Shown here: positions 50,939 to 63,770 of the stretch, in pieces
Layout of the letters: each line of letters opens with the position of its first letter
How positions within the stretch are numbered: the stretch's first letter is position 1
Notes under the pieces: model-generated
What the model was told of the DNA's origin: nothing
The model's input: the letters and a program-made list of their open reading frames with translations, nothing else
The model's database searches: none
NCBI GenBank assembly: GCA_964007475.1
Contig: OZ023275.1
Coordinates: forward strand, 2,914,001 to 2,978,000
DNA length: 64,000 nt
From: Hybos culiciformis
Lineage: Eukaryota > Arthropoda > Insecta > Diptera > Hybotidae
Direction: 5' to 3'
Translations under genes and position numbers: made by a program

Positions 50939-53900
50939 CATGTAGCTCTGGATTATTAAATTTTACAGAAGACATAAAAACCATTTTTATTCTTTTTTTT
51001 GAACATGTATAAAAAAGGCTCGGAAGCAAATAGCATTTAATTAACACATTTTCCCAAAAATATATGCGTACCTGCATAAATTAAAATGTTAAAAATAGAA
51101 ATATTAAAATTTTATTTTTTATAAATTGCCCTCACATCAATTCATTATTAATTTTAATCAAGAACGAAATGTCAAATTGAAAAATCTATATATATATATA
51201 TATATGTATATACATATATAATTCATATAAACTTTATGTACAATCTTAAACTAGAAATATCTATTTTAACTTTTGTTCAGCAAAAGGACATTTTTAGCTA
51301 TTAAAACATCATTAATTTTAATTTAAAGTAAAAAAAAAACATTTTTTTTTCAATCTTTATTGATTTTCATGGCTCTGTTTAATGCTTTCATTTATCAAAA
51401 TAAAATAAAAAAGAAAGAAGAAAATGATCCTTTTTTTTTGTTATAAAGAAGGATATTTAAAATTGAAAGTAATAAAATTCTTTGGTTTACTTATGTAGTT
51501 CATAGAAAGAAAAAAAAAATTTTTTTTTATATTTTCCCCAATTTAACAAATTTAACAAAAAAAAAAATTAAAGAAAAATATTTTTTGAAAAATACCTTAA
51601 TGCCATATTTGATGAAGTGAATTAATTAATTTTACAAGTTTTTCTTTTTTTTTTATTATTATTTTGGCAGGAATAAAATTTGTTTTTTTTTTCTCAAAAA
51701 GGACAAGAACCAAGTTTGCCAACTTTAAAATTATGTAATTGTTTTCTTCTGTTAATATAGAAATGGCCATTTCTTTGAATTATATATTTATTTTGCAAGT
51801 TTCTGTATAATAATATTGACGTCCCGTCTGCCAGTTATGTCATTTCAGTAAACCATTTTTAATTTTACATTTACAAGACATTTGTTAGTACCTCATTTTA
51901 TGCATTAGATATACTAGAAAGAGGTTAAACTTAAAGGAATTTTTTTTGTAACATTTCCAAGCCTAATTTTTCTTTATTGATTGCTCAACGCAATTATAAG
52001 CTGAATAATTTTATTTTCAATTCAATTCAATTCTTTATTTATTTTAATATTAGATGTATATACAATAATTTAAAATTTAATTTTATTCAGAGTTTAGGAC
52101 TCATGCCTCTTCTTCTGAGATATTTTTATTTACAATATTATATGCGAAAGAATTTAATATTATTACATTTTAAGGAAAATTTTTAGTATTTCAAAACCTT
52201 ATGAATCTTACAGTAATCTTAAACTAAAAATCAAAAATTAAAAAATTTAAAAGGAAATTTTTTTTATTTTATTTTGCATTTGATAGATGTTTATATATAT
52301 ATGTTGAATATATTTTATCTTTTCATGCTAGATACATATAGTAAGACGTAATAACGATAATAAAATTTCAAACCTACACATTTTTTTTTTATTTTTCCAA
52401 ATAAATTTTAAATAAAATTTATCTCTTATTAAATCAGCAAAGGTATAACTAAATCAAGCTTTGGTTTTGTTTATGTAATTTAGAAAAACAAATCTTTTTC
52501 TGCAAGCGTATTTTTTTATATATATATATATATAAATTTTATTTTATTTTTTTTATTTTTTTAACAATATATTTCCATTACTTAATATTTTATAAAAATA
52601 AAAAAAATAAAATAAAAAAAAAATTAAAAAAAACAACAAGAAAATAAATTACTAAAATATAGCTACTGGCAATTCATTAACTTTAAATTTTACATTTATT
52701 TTTCTGCATGGACAGCCTGGTATTTTACGAAGATGCGAAAAATGTAATAAATGTGAATAATAAAATTTTAAGGTTTGTACAATTTAGTTAAAAAATTATC
52801 TTGGAAATGTAAAAGAAAAAAATGTTCACACATAAAAAATGTTTCTTTATTTATTTTTTCCAGGAAATATGTTTTCCCTGTTATGCTTTTAATTTTATGT
52901 TCATTATTAATCATTACCATATAATTTAGAATTTTGGAAGTGATAATTTAATATAATTCAGGATTAAATTTTGAAAAACCAAAAATTTTTTAATCCAATA
53001 TTATTTTGTTAAATGATGGTTCTTGGAATCAGTATACTGATCGTACCTTTTTAGACACAACATTTTCTAACTGAAAATGTTTTAGAAAAAATTCTAGCAA
53101 AATCTATTAAAAATATAATTCTATGATACAGAAAACATGATAAAATGGAGTCGATTTTCCTTTTAAAAGTCATTGGTCCTATAAAAATAAATATTAGAAA
53201 GAAATCCATCATTAAATTGTAAATTTTTTTTTTTCTATGAATTCTTTTACCATATTTTTGATGTGGTTATAAAATGGAAATAAGCAAATAAAAAGAATTT
53301 ATATTGTGTTATTTGCACGTTATAAAATATAAAAATGTACCTTGTTCACATAGAGAACAAATTATTATTGTGCATAAATGTATGAATGGAGAAAATACGT
53401 CTAGCTAGGGTGTCCTGATGCTTAACGATTTGGAAATGATAAAAAAAAGGATCTTTGATTTGTTCGTTTTAACAATTTTCTTCTTTTTTTTTTTTTATAT
53501 ATATTTTTTCTCATTTTTCGTTCACTGCAAAAAAAAGAAAAATTTAATCAAATGGAAATGATTGTCTAACCGTAAAAGTTTTATTATTTAAAATAAATTA
53601 TATATTCCGTACTATTTATATAGTTTAAGAATAATTTTCCAATTTTTATAAGTGATAAAAATAGTTTGATCCATCAGAGAATCCTTCAAGAAAATATAAA
53701 ACAAAAAAATAAAAAATCAAAATTTTTATTAATCTAATGGTGATATTTTGATTACCACATACCTTGAACGAACATATATCACCTGAAAATTGAGCATTTT
53801 TAAATAAAAATGTTTTTTTATTTTTTATTTAAACATTTTATTATTATTGTTATATTTTTTTTTTTTTTTGAAGGAGCTGGCCATTTTCTTTAGGTTTTTG

Positions 53901-55119
53901 TACTGTATTTTCTTCTTTGATTTTTATGACAATATAGATCTTAAGAAGTTAAGCATCATCACTAAGATTGGATATTTCTATAATTTAAATTTCTGAAATA
54001 GAATTTTGTTTAGGTAGTATGATACCATTTTCTTTTCAATCTAAATATAGTATCCTTTATTTCAAAATATTGTTTGAAACTACATACACATATTATATAA
54101 AATCATTTAAAACCCATTTAAGATGTGTTTATATAAAAAATTATAGAATTTTTACAATTCTGCTGCAAATAGAACAAAATAATATTGAAAGTGGATGAAA
54201 CGGATATGTTCGAATATGTGCAGAATCGATTTTAACAATTTGTAGTAATCCATTATTTTCACCTCAATTTACAATTTATTTCCTCTTAATTATTCATTCA
54301 ATGTCGAGATTTGCCTGCTTTTAAGGATGTTTTGACAATAACATTAATTTTTTTCTTTAGGCCCATTATAACTGCAACATTTTGATTCACAATATTATTT
54401 ACATATTCATTGAATGCAAAATTCAAATGTGTTTTCACGATAATAATTGAGCCAATAATTACGTATAATTATATAGTACGTGAGCGAATAAAGTTTTAAT
54501 ATTATCTTCTTCTAGCTATATATTCTTTTTCTAGAATAACATGAATAAAATAAGTGAAAATAAAAAAAAAATAAGATAAAAATATCTCAAGTCTTTTTTC
54601 TGTGTGCAATTTAAAAGATTTTTTGGCAATTTAAAAGTAACATTTTTTTTTTTCAATATTCTTTCTTCGAACATGAAACGATTTGGTATATAAGATACCT
54701 ATCATAAGCAAGTCAGCTAAAATAAAAAATAAAATTGAAAACAAAGACATTTAAAAACAAAAAATAGGAACTGAAAATATAAACAAATTGATTTTTTATA
54801 CAATTTACTAGGAACAGTGTGTGGTTAAAATTATATTTATAAGTGGAGCAAATACTATTTCTAGACATATTATATATATTTATAAGTTTTTGTATCGTAA
54901 CTTACGTTTTTGTATCGTAACTTATGTTTTAGAGAATCATTCAGACTCATAATTTTTATTTTTAACATTTTTAGCACATTTTACGATAGACATTTATGAT
55001 TACTTTATAAGCATTTCTGTTGAATCTAAGTAATCAAAATAGTAATTTTTCAATAATTAATTGTTTTTATATAAATTATTCTTATGTATCAGCTGTGGAA
55101 ATAATATTTGATCTTTCTT
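50939..55119. other. A/T-rich non-coding stretch
   Basis: Nothing supported. It has AT runs at about 51187-51206 and 52519-52535, and a 22-base tandem (GTTTTTGTATCGTAACTTA) at about 54885-54930. Confidence 0.55.
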
Positions 55120-55478
55120 ATCTAATATTATTGGGAACTTCAGCTGTTTTCGAAAATTAAATTATTAAATAAAACAAATCATATGATTTTTGTTATTATT
55201 TTATATTTTATTTTCATTTGATTTCTTGCAATATTTCGGTGTATATATCTACCACCATTATCAAGCCTATTTAAAAAATACTAAAATTAGAGATTGCAAA
55301 CTAAGTTTCAAAAATAATTAGAATTTAATAGATATAATATAGGAAATATATTAATTTTCAACTTACTATCGTTTTTTAAAAAATTACTATTACAAAATAC
55401 GTTAAAAATAAAATCTAAACATTGAAAACATTTTAAATAAATAAATTAAACTACATAATTTGTGAAAAAAAAAATTTA
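55120..55478. repeat. Left inverted arm of the Penelope-like element
   Basis: Begins about TCTAATATTATTGGGAACTT and ends TTTGTGAAAAAAAAAATTT. It includes CAGCTGTTTTCGAAAATTAA, GGTGTATATATCTACCACCA and CTACATAATTTGTG. Each has its reverse complement in the right arm in the same relative order. Confidence 0.88.
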
Positions 55479-55831
55479 AAAATCTACAGACAGCTATATA
55501 CACTAACACTAAATCTAAAATTGACAAATGCACAGGAGTAGTTTATAAAATGGAATGTACTGACCCAAATTGTAATAAAATTTATATAGGAGAGACGAAG
55601 CGTGACGTAAAAGAAAGAAGGAAGGAACATCGAAGAAACTACAATAAAGCCACAAAAAATAACAAGAAACCAACACCAACAACAGCTTGCCCCGACCAAG
55701 CATTTGACAACAAACATATATTTAATTTTGACAAGCCAATGATTTTGCATAAAGAAAAATCATTGGCGAAGAAGAAAAAATATCGAGGCTATGAACATCC
55801 AATTACACAGAAACAATGCTGTAAACTATAA
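55466..55831 (+). pseudogene. Penelope-like GIY-YIG endonuclease domain
   Basis: The frame opens after a stop at 55463; an ATG lies at 55550, but the family similarity starts upstream (KSKIDKCTGVVYKMEC). The GIY-YIG core is visible as KIYIGETKRDVKERRKEHRR: the YIG triplet, the Arg of the following helix and its His are present. The preceding VVYKMEC with CTDPNC matches the Cys-containing linker typical of Penelope endonucleases. After about residue 85 from the ATG the frame shifts. Family-like C-terminal codons (NAVNYKTDTTYLRNG) continue in another frame to a stop near 55906, so the frame break is a mutation. There is no upstream reverse transcriptase. Confidence 0.88.
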
Positions 55832-56040
55832 AACGGACACCACCTATTTAAGAAATGGATATAAAGAAATTATTGATAATATTAGGAGAACAAGATGTAT
55901 GACGTAGCAAAACCAAAAAACGAAAATTGTTATCGTCCAATTTGTTTTGATTTTTTGAATTTGTTTAATTAGTTGTAATAAAATGTTTAACGAGTGCAGT
56001 TCTTTATTTATTTAATTTATTTTATTAATTCTGTGTATTT

Positions 56041-56404
56041 TAATTTTTTTTTTTTTTCACAAATTATGTAGTTTAATTTATTTATTTAAAATGTTTTCAA
56101 TGTTTAGATTTTATTTTTAACGTATTTTGTAATAGTAATTTTTTTAAAAAACGATGGTAAGTTGAAAATTAATATATTTCCTATATTATATCTATTAAAT
56201 TCTACATATTTTTGAAACTTAGTTTGCAATGTCTAATTTTAGTGTTTTTTAAATACGCTTGATAATGGTGGTAGATATATACACCGAAATATTGCATGAA
56301 ATCAAATGAAAATAAAATTTAAAATAATAACAAAAATCATATGATTTTTTTTATTTAATAATTTAATTTTCGAAAACAGCTGGAAGTTCCCAATAATATT
56401 AGAT
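56041..56404. repeat. Right inverted arm of the Penelope-like element
   Basis: Reverse-complement copy of 55120-55478, ending AATAATATTAGAT. Differences include small T-run indels and substitutions (for example TACGCTTGATAATGG here versus CCATTATCAAGCCTA in the left arm). Confidence 0.88.
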
Positions 56405-57431
56405 TAATTGTTTTGTTGAAAAAGTAAAAAAATTATAATTATTGTATGAATTTAATATGTAAAATATGCAAAAGTTCTCTATCAAGTGTTAATGATTTTA
56501 TCAGCTGCATTAACTTTCAGTACAAATTATTTTTAACTTAATATCTCACATATATCTTAATAATTGGCAAACAAACATTGAAAGGAAATTATCTTAATTT
56601 TTTTGTTTTTCATTTTCATTGAAAGAAAACACCTGTATAATAATAAAAATTTATTTTATAAAAAAAAAAACATATAACACAAAAAATTTTTGGAAGGAAT
56701 AAGATTTTCGTATCAAAGTGGAAAAAATATGATTTTCCAAAAAAGTTATTCCGGAATTTCCTTTTAGTAGAAAAATAAAAGAAAAAAAAGTAGTATATAC
56801 AAAACACCAAACGTATCCTTGTGTTTTTTTTATTTGTATTTTTTTTTTTTTTTCAAATTTGTAAGTCAGGTGAAAAAAAAAAATTGTTTTTGTGATTGTC
56901 TAAATTGACAAGAATAATAAAATCCTTTTTGTCATATTATTTTATGATTTTTTTTTCTAACGACATAATATAAAAATATATGTTTGTATAGAAATATTTC
57001 TGATTTTCTTATGATATTTTTTTATTGATTTTTGTTTTAAATTTCTAAAAATTCTATCATTAAAGTAATTTTAAAAATTATAACAATATATAGTTATTTT
57101 ATTTAGTAAAATTATCTTGAAATCAGTATTTTTGTCAGATCATAGCGTGTGAATGTATTTGTATATATTATCTTTCAAGATAAATGTAGGTATATTATAT
57201 AATATTGATGGTTATATAAGAAAAAAAAACCTTATTAAGTTTTATGACACTTTTCACTTATTAATATCAGATTATTTGTTGAACTTAAAATTTTCATGTT
57301 TTAATATTAGATTGTGTTTTATAATTTGACTTTTTTGACTTTTAAACTCTTTTAAATGGAAAACTATACGAAAAATCGAAGTAGATAGTAGTAAGTAAGA
57401 ACTATTTGCATTAAGTTCAATTTGAGCGAAC
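56405..57431. other. A/T-rich non-coding spacer
   Basis: No gene or element seen between the Penelope-like remnant and the next hAT. Confidence 0.6.
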
Positions 57432-57439
57432 GTTCTGAC

Positions 57440-58057
57440 CAGAGGCGGATTTTAACAAGTTGAGGCCCTAGACAAAAATTCATTTTTGTGGCCCCGCTTT
57501 AAATGTTTTATTGCGTTTTTTTTCCATGGCATTTTCGATGACAAATTTTGACAAAAGAAAGAAAATTTTTGACTGGTATATTTTATTAGAAATTATTTTA
57601 GCTTATTTATAATTTTTGTTTTCGTGATTTATTTTTTGAATAATTTACAATTAAAGAGTCGTAGTTAATTTTTTTTATTAGTGGCCATGATAGCTAAGTG
57701 ATTCAGTTTTATTTGGAATATGTTCAAATTCTTACACTTATAGTTATACATAACTTGTATTTTGTGTATCATAGTATTATATATTTTATTTTGTAAAGAA
57801 TACTAAAATCCAAATAAACATACATAATATTTCAGCTGTACATAATTGAATTTGAGACCTCAAAAGGTAAACAGTGAAAAATTTAAACATGATAAAGTTT
57901 ACAACAAAAAAATATTTATAATTTAAAAAAAAAAATAAAATGAACAAAAGTCTTGTTTTTTTTTTTAATTTATAATTTTTTTTTTTATTTTCGGAGGCCC
58001 ATATAAATCCGAGGCTTTAGGCAAATGCCTAATTTTCCTACAGTAAATCCGCCGCTT
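57440..58057. mobile_element. Non-autonomous hAT element with exact 8-base duplication
   Basis: The left end CAGAGGCGGATTTTAAC and right end GTAAATCCGCCGCTT form an imperfect terminal inverted repeat with the hAT GGCGGATTTA motif. GTTCTGAC is present at both 57432-57439 and 58058-58065, an exact 8-base target duplication as expected for hAT. GAGGCCC-type subterminal sequence occurs near both ends. The 618-base interior is A/T-rich without transposase. Confidence 0.93.
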
Positions 58058-58065
58058 GTTCTGAC

Positions 58066-61000
58066 ACAATTTGCTTAGCTTATTACGCATTAAATCTTCG
58101 GCACGACTAATCTTATCTGATTCAAATGTTTCTAAAATTTTAAAGATATTTAAAAATGTGCGGAAATTGAACTCATGTAATCAAGTATACTATCAAGTAC
58201 TATAAACAAGTATTATTGAAAACTTCGAAGCTAACTACAAATAGAGAATTTTATTAATTCGTTTCTAATTTCAAAAACAATCGAAATCTTTATGCTTAAA
58301 TATCTAATAAATCACGAAGTGTGGCAAGCCATAATGGACCGTAAATGAGAATTTTTCTAATATCATTAACGATTAATAAAACAAATAGAAAATTCTTTAT
58401 TTTATAAGATTTAGAAATCTATTTTCACGTAAAGCAAAAAAAAAGAAACCATTAATGAATTTCAGCATATTTTTTAAATCCTTAACAAAATAAAACCAAA
58501 GGAAAAAAAGATACTTTTCCCAAAGGAAAAATTCATCATTTCTGTGTTTTTTTTTTTTTACAAAGAAAGAAAAACAGTTTTAGAACAACAATACAAAATT
58601 TTGGTATATTAAAAACATTTTTATGGAAAGTTATTATTTTCCCTTTAGCTATAAAAAAATCACTAAAAAGATACTTATATCCATAAATTTAGTGATTTTC
58701 TTTCTTATTTTTTATTTTATTTTTTTGTTAGTTATAAGGCCTTAAAAGATAAGAAAACATATCCTGAATATACAGTTTAATGTCCAAAAAAATTTATGAT
58801 GAATCTATTTATGTTTTTTTGAAAATTAGAAAAGAAAATTACTTATATAATAAATAATATATATATTTTTTTTTGTAAAAAAAAAAAATACAACATTAAC
58901 ATAATTTGAAAAAGTATAGATGAAAACATTATCAAATTATTCAAACTTGCTTAATAGGAGAAAAATTTTGAATAAATTTTCCTTTTCATTTTTTTATTTA
59001 TTTCAAAAAAATTAGCTTATGTAATTTGAAAGAAAAATTCCTTAAAATTTAAACTAAAATTTAAACGATATTCAATATATTTATGCACTCACTCCGTAAA
59101 GCGTAATATGATTTTATATCACTTATATTAATATCTGGTAAATACCATTGAGCATATTTTATTATTGAATAAATTAAACAAAACTATACTATGTAATTTA
59201 TTATTTTCACACAAAATTCATATTATTTAAAATTTGATATTACATATATGTACTTCTTAAGAATTATATATTTTTTAAAGAATTTGTTGTTATTGAAAAT
59301 ATTCCATCTATTTTTTTTTTATTTAAGATTATGTTATATAGACATTATCTTTTCTTGTAGAGAATAAAATTGAAATTTTGTCTATACATATTTAAAAAAA
59401 AACAAAATCATTTAATTTTAAATTAAAGATTCATATATGTCACTCCTGAAAATTTTAAAGTTTAATTTCCACAAAAAATACTTTTTTTATACAATTTTAC
59501 ATGCGGCAACATAATTTAATTTAAAATAATTTTATATAACCTAAATTTAATTTATCCAAACCACGAAAAATTAACAAATTAAATATGTTTTGAACATTAG
59601 AGTGGTCCAAGTTTCTGGGTTAATTTGAGTTATGATGTTATCGAAATGAATGAGTGTAAATCAACGAATTCCAAAATAATGTTTATTCAATGTTTATTTA
59701 CTTTGTAGGCCTTTTTTCTCTTCTGAACCGTTCTTATACATGAATACAGTGTATATAATTAAATAAATAAAAAAATTTAAATAAATTTTTGTTTGAATTA
59801 TAAGTTTTAAACTATAATATGTATATAATGATAAATTAATTTATTAATATTTTATTAAAGTTTCATTTTACTGTACATAAAAGCTTAAACAAATAAAACT
59901 TTTTGTCAATACTTTTAATTCCTTTAATGATGTCAAAGAATTTAAAATGATGTCCTTTGAACTTTTAATTTGAAACAAACTGGAATTTGATCAACAATAA
60001 AAAAATATTTGAAAAAGTACTTTTTCAACTGTGCGTGACTTGGAATAATCTTAAAAAAATTATTGTACGTAGACACATAATATGAACATAAACAACATAA
60101 AAATATATTATAAATCTTTTGCGCGTAAAAAAGTGTTAATAAAATAGAGATTTTTATTTTGTTATTAAACCTAATTGATTTATATAAAAATATAAAATAT
60201 AATTTTTTAATTTTTTTTATGTAATTTAACGTTTAATAAAAATATAATACAACAGTTCTATAAATAATTGATTTATGATCTTAAAAATTTCAGCCTGTCT
60301 GGAAAAAAGGAAAATTATATGTACATATGTATATACAAAAAATTTACAAAAAAAAGTTTGTAATTGTTTATATTTTTTATGTATGTAGGTAACATCATTT
60401 TCTATGAATTTGTTATTACTACACTATCCTTGAATATTGTTATCAGCTCGATTTTCTATGTTTTTTACTTTCATTCAAAAATACCATTGTTTGTGATTAG
60501 TAGTGAAGTTAAATATAATTGAATATAATTGAATATAATTGAGTCTAAAAAGATTATCTTTTTTTTTTAAAACATATTTTCAAAATTTAAATTTCATAAA
60601 AAAAATTTTTAGTTTGACAAAAATAGTGTATGAGAAATCTGACTTTAAAAATTAAGTCTGTTTTAATTGTAACATTAGAAACTCTGTTACTTCGTTACTT
60701 GTGGGGCTGATAGAAAATTTCATCTTATTTGTAGAAGATTCAATATTATTTTATTCTTTTTAAAAAACTTATTTTATTTATTTATTGTTGAACATTAATT
60801 CTAGCAATTCTTTAAAGCGCCTAAAGGCAAACTAAGAAAATAAAACAAAATAATTGAAAACTAAGTTGAGAGTCATCGAATTTAAAATTCCCAATAAAAA
60901 CATTATGTTAAACAATAACTTTATATGTAAATTAAATTGTTTTTTTTTCATGCCAAATAAATGGCTGTAAAATTTTTTTCATACTTTATTCATCATTATT

Positions 61001-62300
61001 GTCATGAGAATTCGGAAAATAAAATTAAAAATGTAACAATTTCCATCATATAAGTAAAATGGTAATTTTTTTTATGTAATAAAAAAGAACAAAAAAAAAT
61101 AAAAGTAGATTAACTTTTTTTTTCTTTTTTTTAAATATTGGTTTTGAACAATCATGTAGTTTTCAATTATTTATATCATGCCAATATAAATTTATGTTTT
61201 ATTTTAGCTTTATATAATTTTTTTTTCATTTAGCTTTAATGGTAATGATATATTTTAAAAGTTATTATTTGAATCAATTTTTTTTTTTTGAAATATGAAT
61301 TGTAAAGGCCTAAGTTCGTTTTATCAATTTACAAAATAAGAGCATCTATAAATCCTAAAATCTAGCTATGAATCAATGAGACGAATTTTGAGTTAAAATT
61401 ATATGTCATAAAGAATACAGGATTAAATATTCAGTCTATTTATTTCCTTTAGGCTATTTTTATATAAAATAGACAAGTTAAACAATAAAATTATACTTAG
61501 TCCAGAGCCAAATTAAGTTGATTTGCTATATAATTGCTGTTATAATATGAAATGTCTACTATACCTTGTGATATCAATTGCACGATATTATAAAGGTTCA
61601 GAAAATAAAAAAAAAATCTTATGTCAAAAATAGAAATAAATGAAATATTTATAAAATCTTGATCTAGATCTGGTAAAATTTATTCCTCTCTAATGAGTTC
61701 TTTATACAAAAAAAAATAACAAAAAAAAAACAAAAAGAAGAAAATTATATACTATATATGTGTTAATAGTTTCAAATATAAATTTTATAATGATTAACAA
61801 TTTTGTTAACAAAAAACAAAAAAAAAAAAGTCTAAATAAAATGAGGATAATAAATTAAATGAAAACAATTTTTGTTTTAGAAAAATTCACATCACAGACA
61901 ATTTTACACAAAATTTATTAAGTCTGAAAAGTTTTTCCATTAAAGAAATTATGGAAATACTTTTAAAAAAAAATATTTCATTTCTTCATATAATAAATTT
62001 TAAGAAATAAAAAAAAAATAAATAAAAATAATAATAACATTCATTATGGAAAATTCATGATGGTTAATTTATGTGATTTTTTGTTCTTTCTTCTTTCCAT
62101 ATATTGTTAACCAAATAATTAGATTTAAAGTATGTCAATCTCGGTTGCAATACAGTTGATAATCAAAATATTATCTGAATTAAAATGCGGTCGACCCGTC
62201 TCTCATAATTTTTGAACTTTAATGTTTGATATTTTTGTTATAAGTTATCGCAATGATAAGACAGTGAAAGTATTATGTATTGAAGAAATTTTATATTTAT
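58066..62300. other. A/T-rich non-coding stretch
   Basis: No gene supported. A GAATATAATT decamer is repeated about three times at 60511-60540. A segment AGAGTGGTCCAAG near 59600 resembles a transposon end, but no partner was found. Confidence 0.55.
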
Positions 62301-63250
62301 GGGTAGTTCCACGGAAACAGGCGAAAAACTAAATAAAAAATGTAAAAAAAAAAAATTATTTTTGAGACTTAAATCAGTATTTGTTAGATGCTTCAAATAA
62401 TTTCGAACTTATTCTCAAAGGGAACACCGCATTTTTCGAATTTTTCGATTTTTCAAAGAATTTGTACCGAAAAGTCATTCCCGTGTAAGCAAACGAACCA
62501 CGAGAATGACACCACGGTAATGACAAAAAAGCTTTTTTTCCTTAATTTATTGGAAAAATTTCGAAATATTTAAAATTCTTAATCAATTAAATTAAAAGAA
62601 AAAAACAGAGAAATCTAAATAAAATTGATTAAAAAATATTTTTTATTATTTCAATTAAAAAAACACTTACCACGGTAATGACAAAATAGGTGTGAATTAT
62701 AGACAATTTTGAAATAACTGTTCACTACCGGTTTATTTTACTCAATTTAAATATCACAACCAACAATATCAAGAAAAAATGTATTTACTTAGCCAACTGA
62801 AATCGTGATTTTAAATTATATTAATTGTATTAATTTTTTTTCACATAATTCACAAAAGGTTTGAAACTCTTACTGACACGGTAACACTAATAAAATAATA
62901 AAAAAAACCAATTAGAACCGTACTTTCTCAACTTTTTTTAAATTTTAGAGAGCCTTTCATATATTATTTTTTTAATAATAAAAATTTGTGAAGTATTTAT
63001 TGAATATTAAAATAACGAATTTTAATTTTGAATACGAAAAAATTACTTAGTAACAGCCACGGGAATGACAAAATCAGTCTTTATTCTGCAATTTTTGCTA
63101 ATAACAGTAAATATTTACATATTTTTTTTATTTGTCCTAAATGGTAATAATTCATATAAAGTATTTTCAAGATTGGTATTTTTAATATTTATACAGTTTG
63201 CCCAAAAAAGTTTGGTAACATCGAATCGGCCAGTTTCCGTGGAACTACCC
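62301..63250. mobile_element. Unclassified DNA element with perfect 18-base inverted ends
   Basis: GGGTAGTTCCACGGAAAC at 62301-62318 is exactly inverted at 63233-63250. TTAT flanks both sides and may be a 4-base target duplication, although this is weak in A/T-rich DNA. The interior (950 bases in all) has a dispersed motif CCACGGTAATGACA or close variants at about 62498, 62512, 62670, 62876 and 63057, plus one inverted copy near 62472. No transposase is recognisable. A 4-base duplication would be compatible with several cut-and-paste superfamilies; I do not assign one. Confidence 0.82.
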
Positions 63251-63770
63251 TTATATGTACGATAATCCTGTTATTAAACTTACTTGATGTTTTCTTATAA
63301 TATCTATAACCTACATTTGTATAATTTTTTTGTAAATTTATTTATTTATTATTATAAAATTATTAACAAAATTAAAAATAAACTTTTAAGAAAATGAACT
63401 AATTTTATTTGTACCCACAAATAAGCACATCTCATATTTTATATATAAATGTTTTGTGAAATATGACATTCATAGAAACATTTATATATAAATATATTAT
63501 AACAACACAGATATAAAAATCGAAAAAGTTTGTAATACAATTATTGTGGAAATATTTTATTCTTTTGAATTGATGACATAAAATTAAATATTTCTAAAGT
63601 TAGTTTATGTTATTTTAGTTTTAACATCTGCTTAAATTTTTTTTTTTACATCATAATTCTTGTATGTCATGAAGTTAGAATTTATACAAATATGTATGTG
63701 ATTCAATAAACGCCAAAATATTTTATTGTAATTTAATATTGAATTTTTAATAAGTACATTATAGTACAGG
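63251..63770. other. A/T-rich non-coding spacer
   Basis: Nothing recognised. Confidence 0.6.

Larger units (their letters stand above)
55120..56404 (+). mobile_element. Penelope-like element remnant with inverted terminal arms
   Basis: Two arms of about 360 bases (55120-55478 and 56041-56404) are inverted copies differing at scattered positions. They flank a coding remnant of a GIY-YIG endonuclease. Penelope-like retroelements carry a C-terminal GIY-YIG domain after the reverse transcriptase, and their terminal repeats may be inverted, so this combination is diagnostic. Only the endonuclease end is left; no reverse transcriptase is visible. Sequence differences between arms and a frameshift show that it is old and inactive. 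Confidence 0.87.

Noticed and set aside
55484..55750. Antisense open frames across the GIY-YIG domain
   Set aside because: Complement of the sense frame, which has the YIG core and Penelope-type flanks.
62388..62573. 61-codon frame in the 62.3 kb element as a transposase
   Set aside because: Too short, no catalytic motif, and partly composed of the repeated CCACGGTAATGACA motif.
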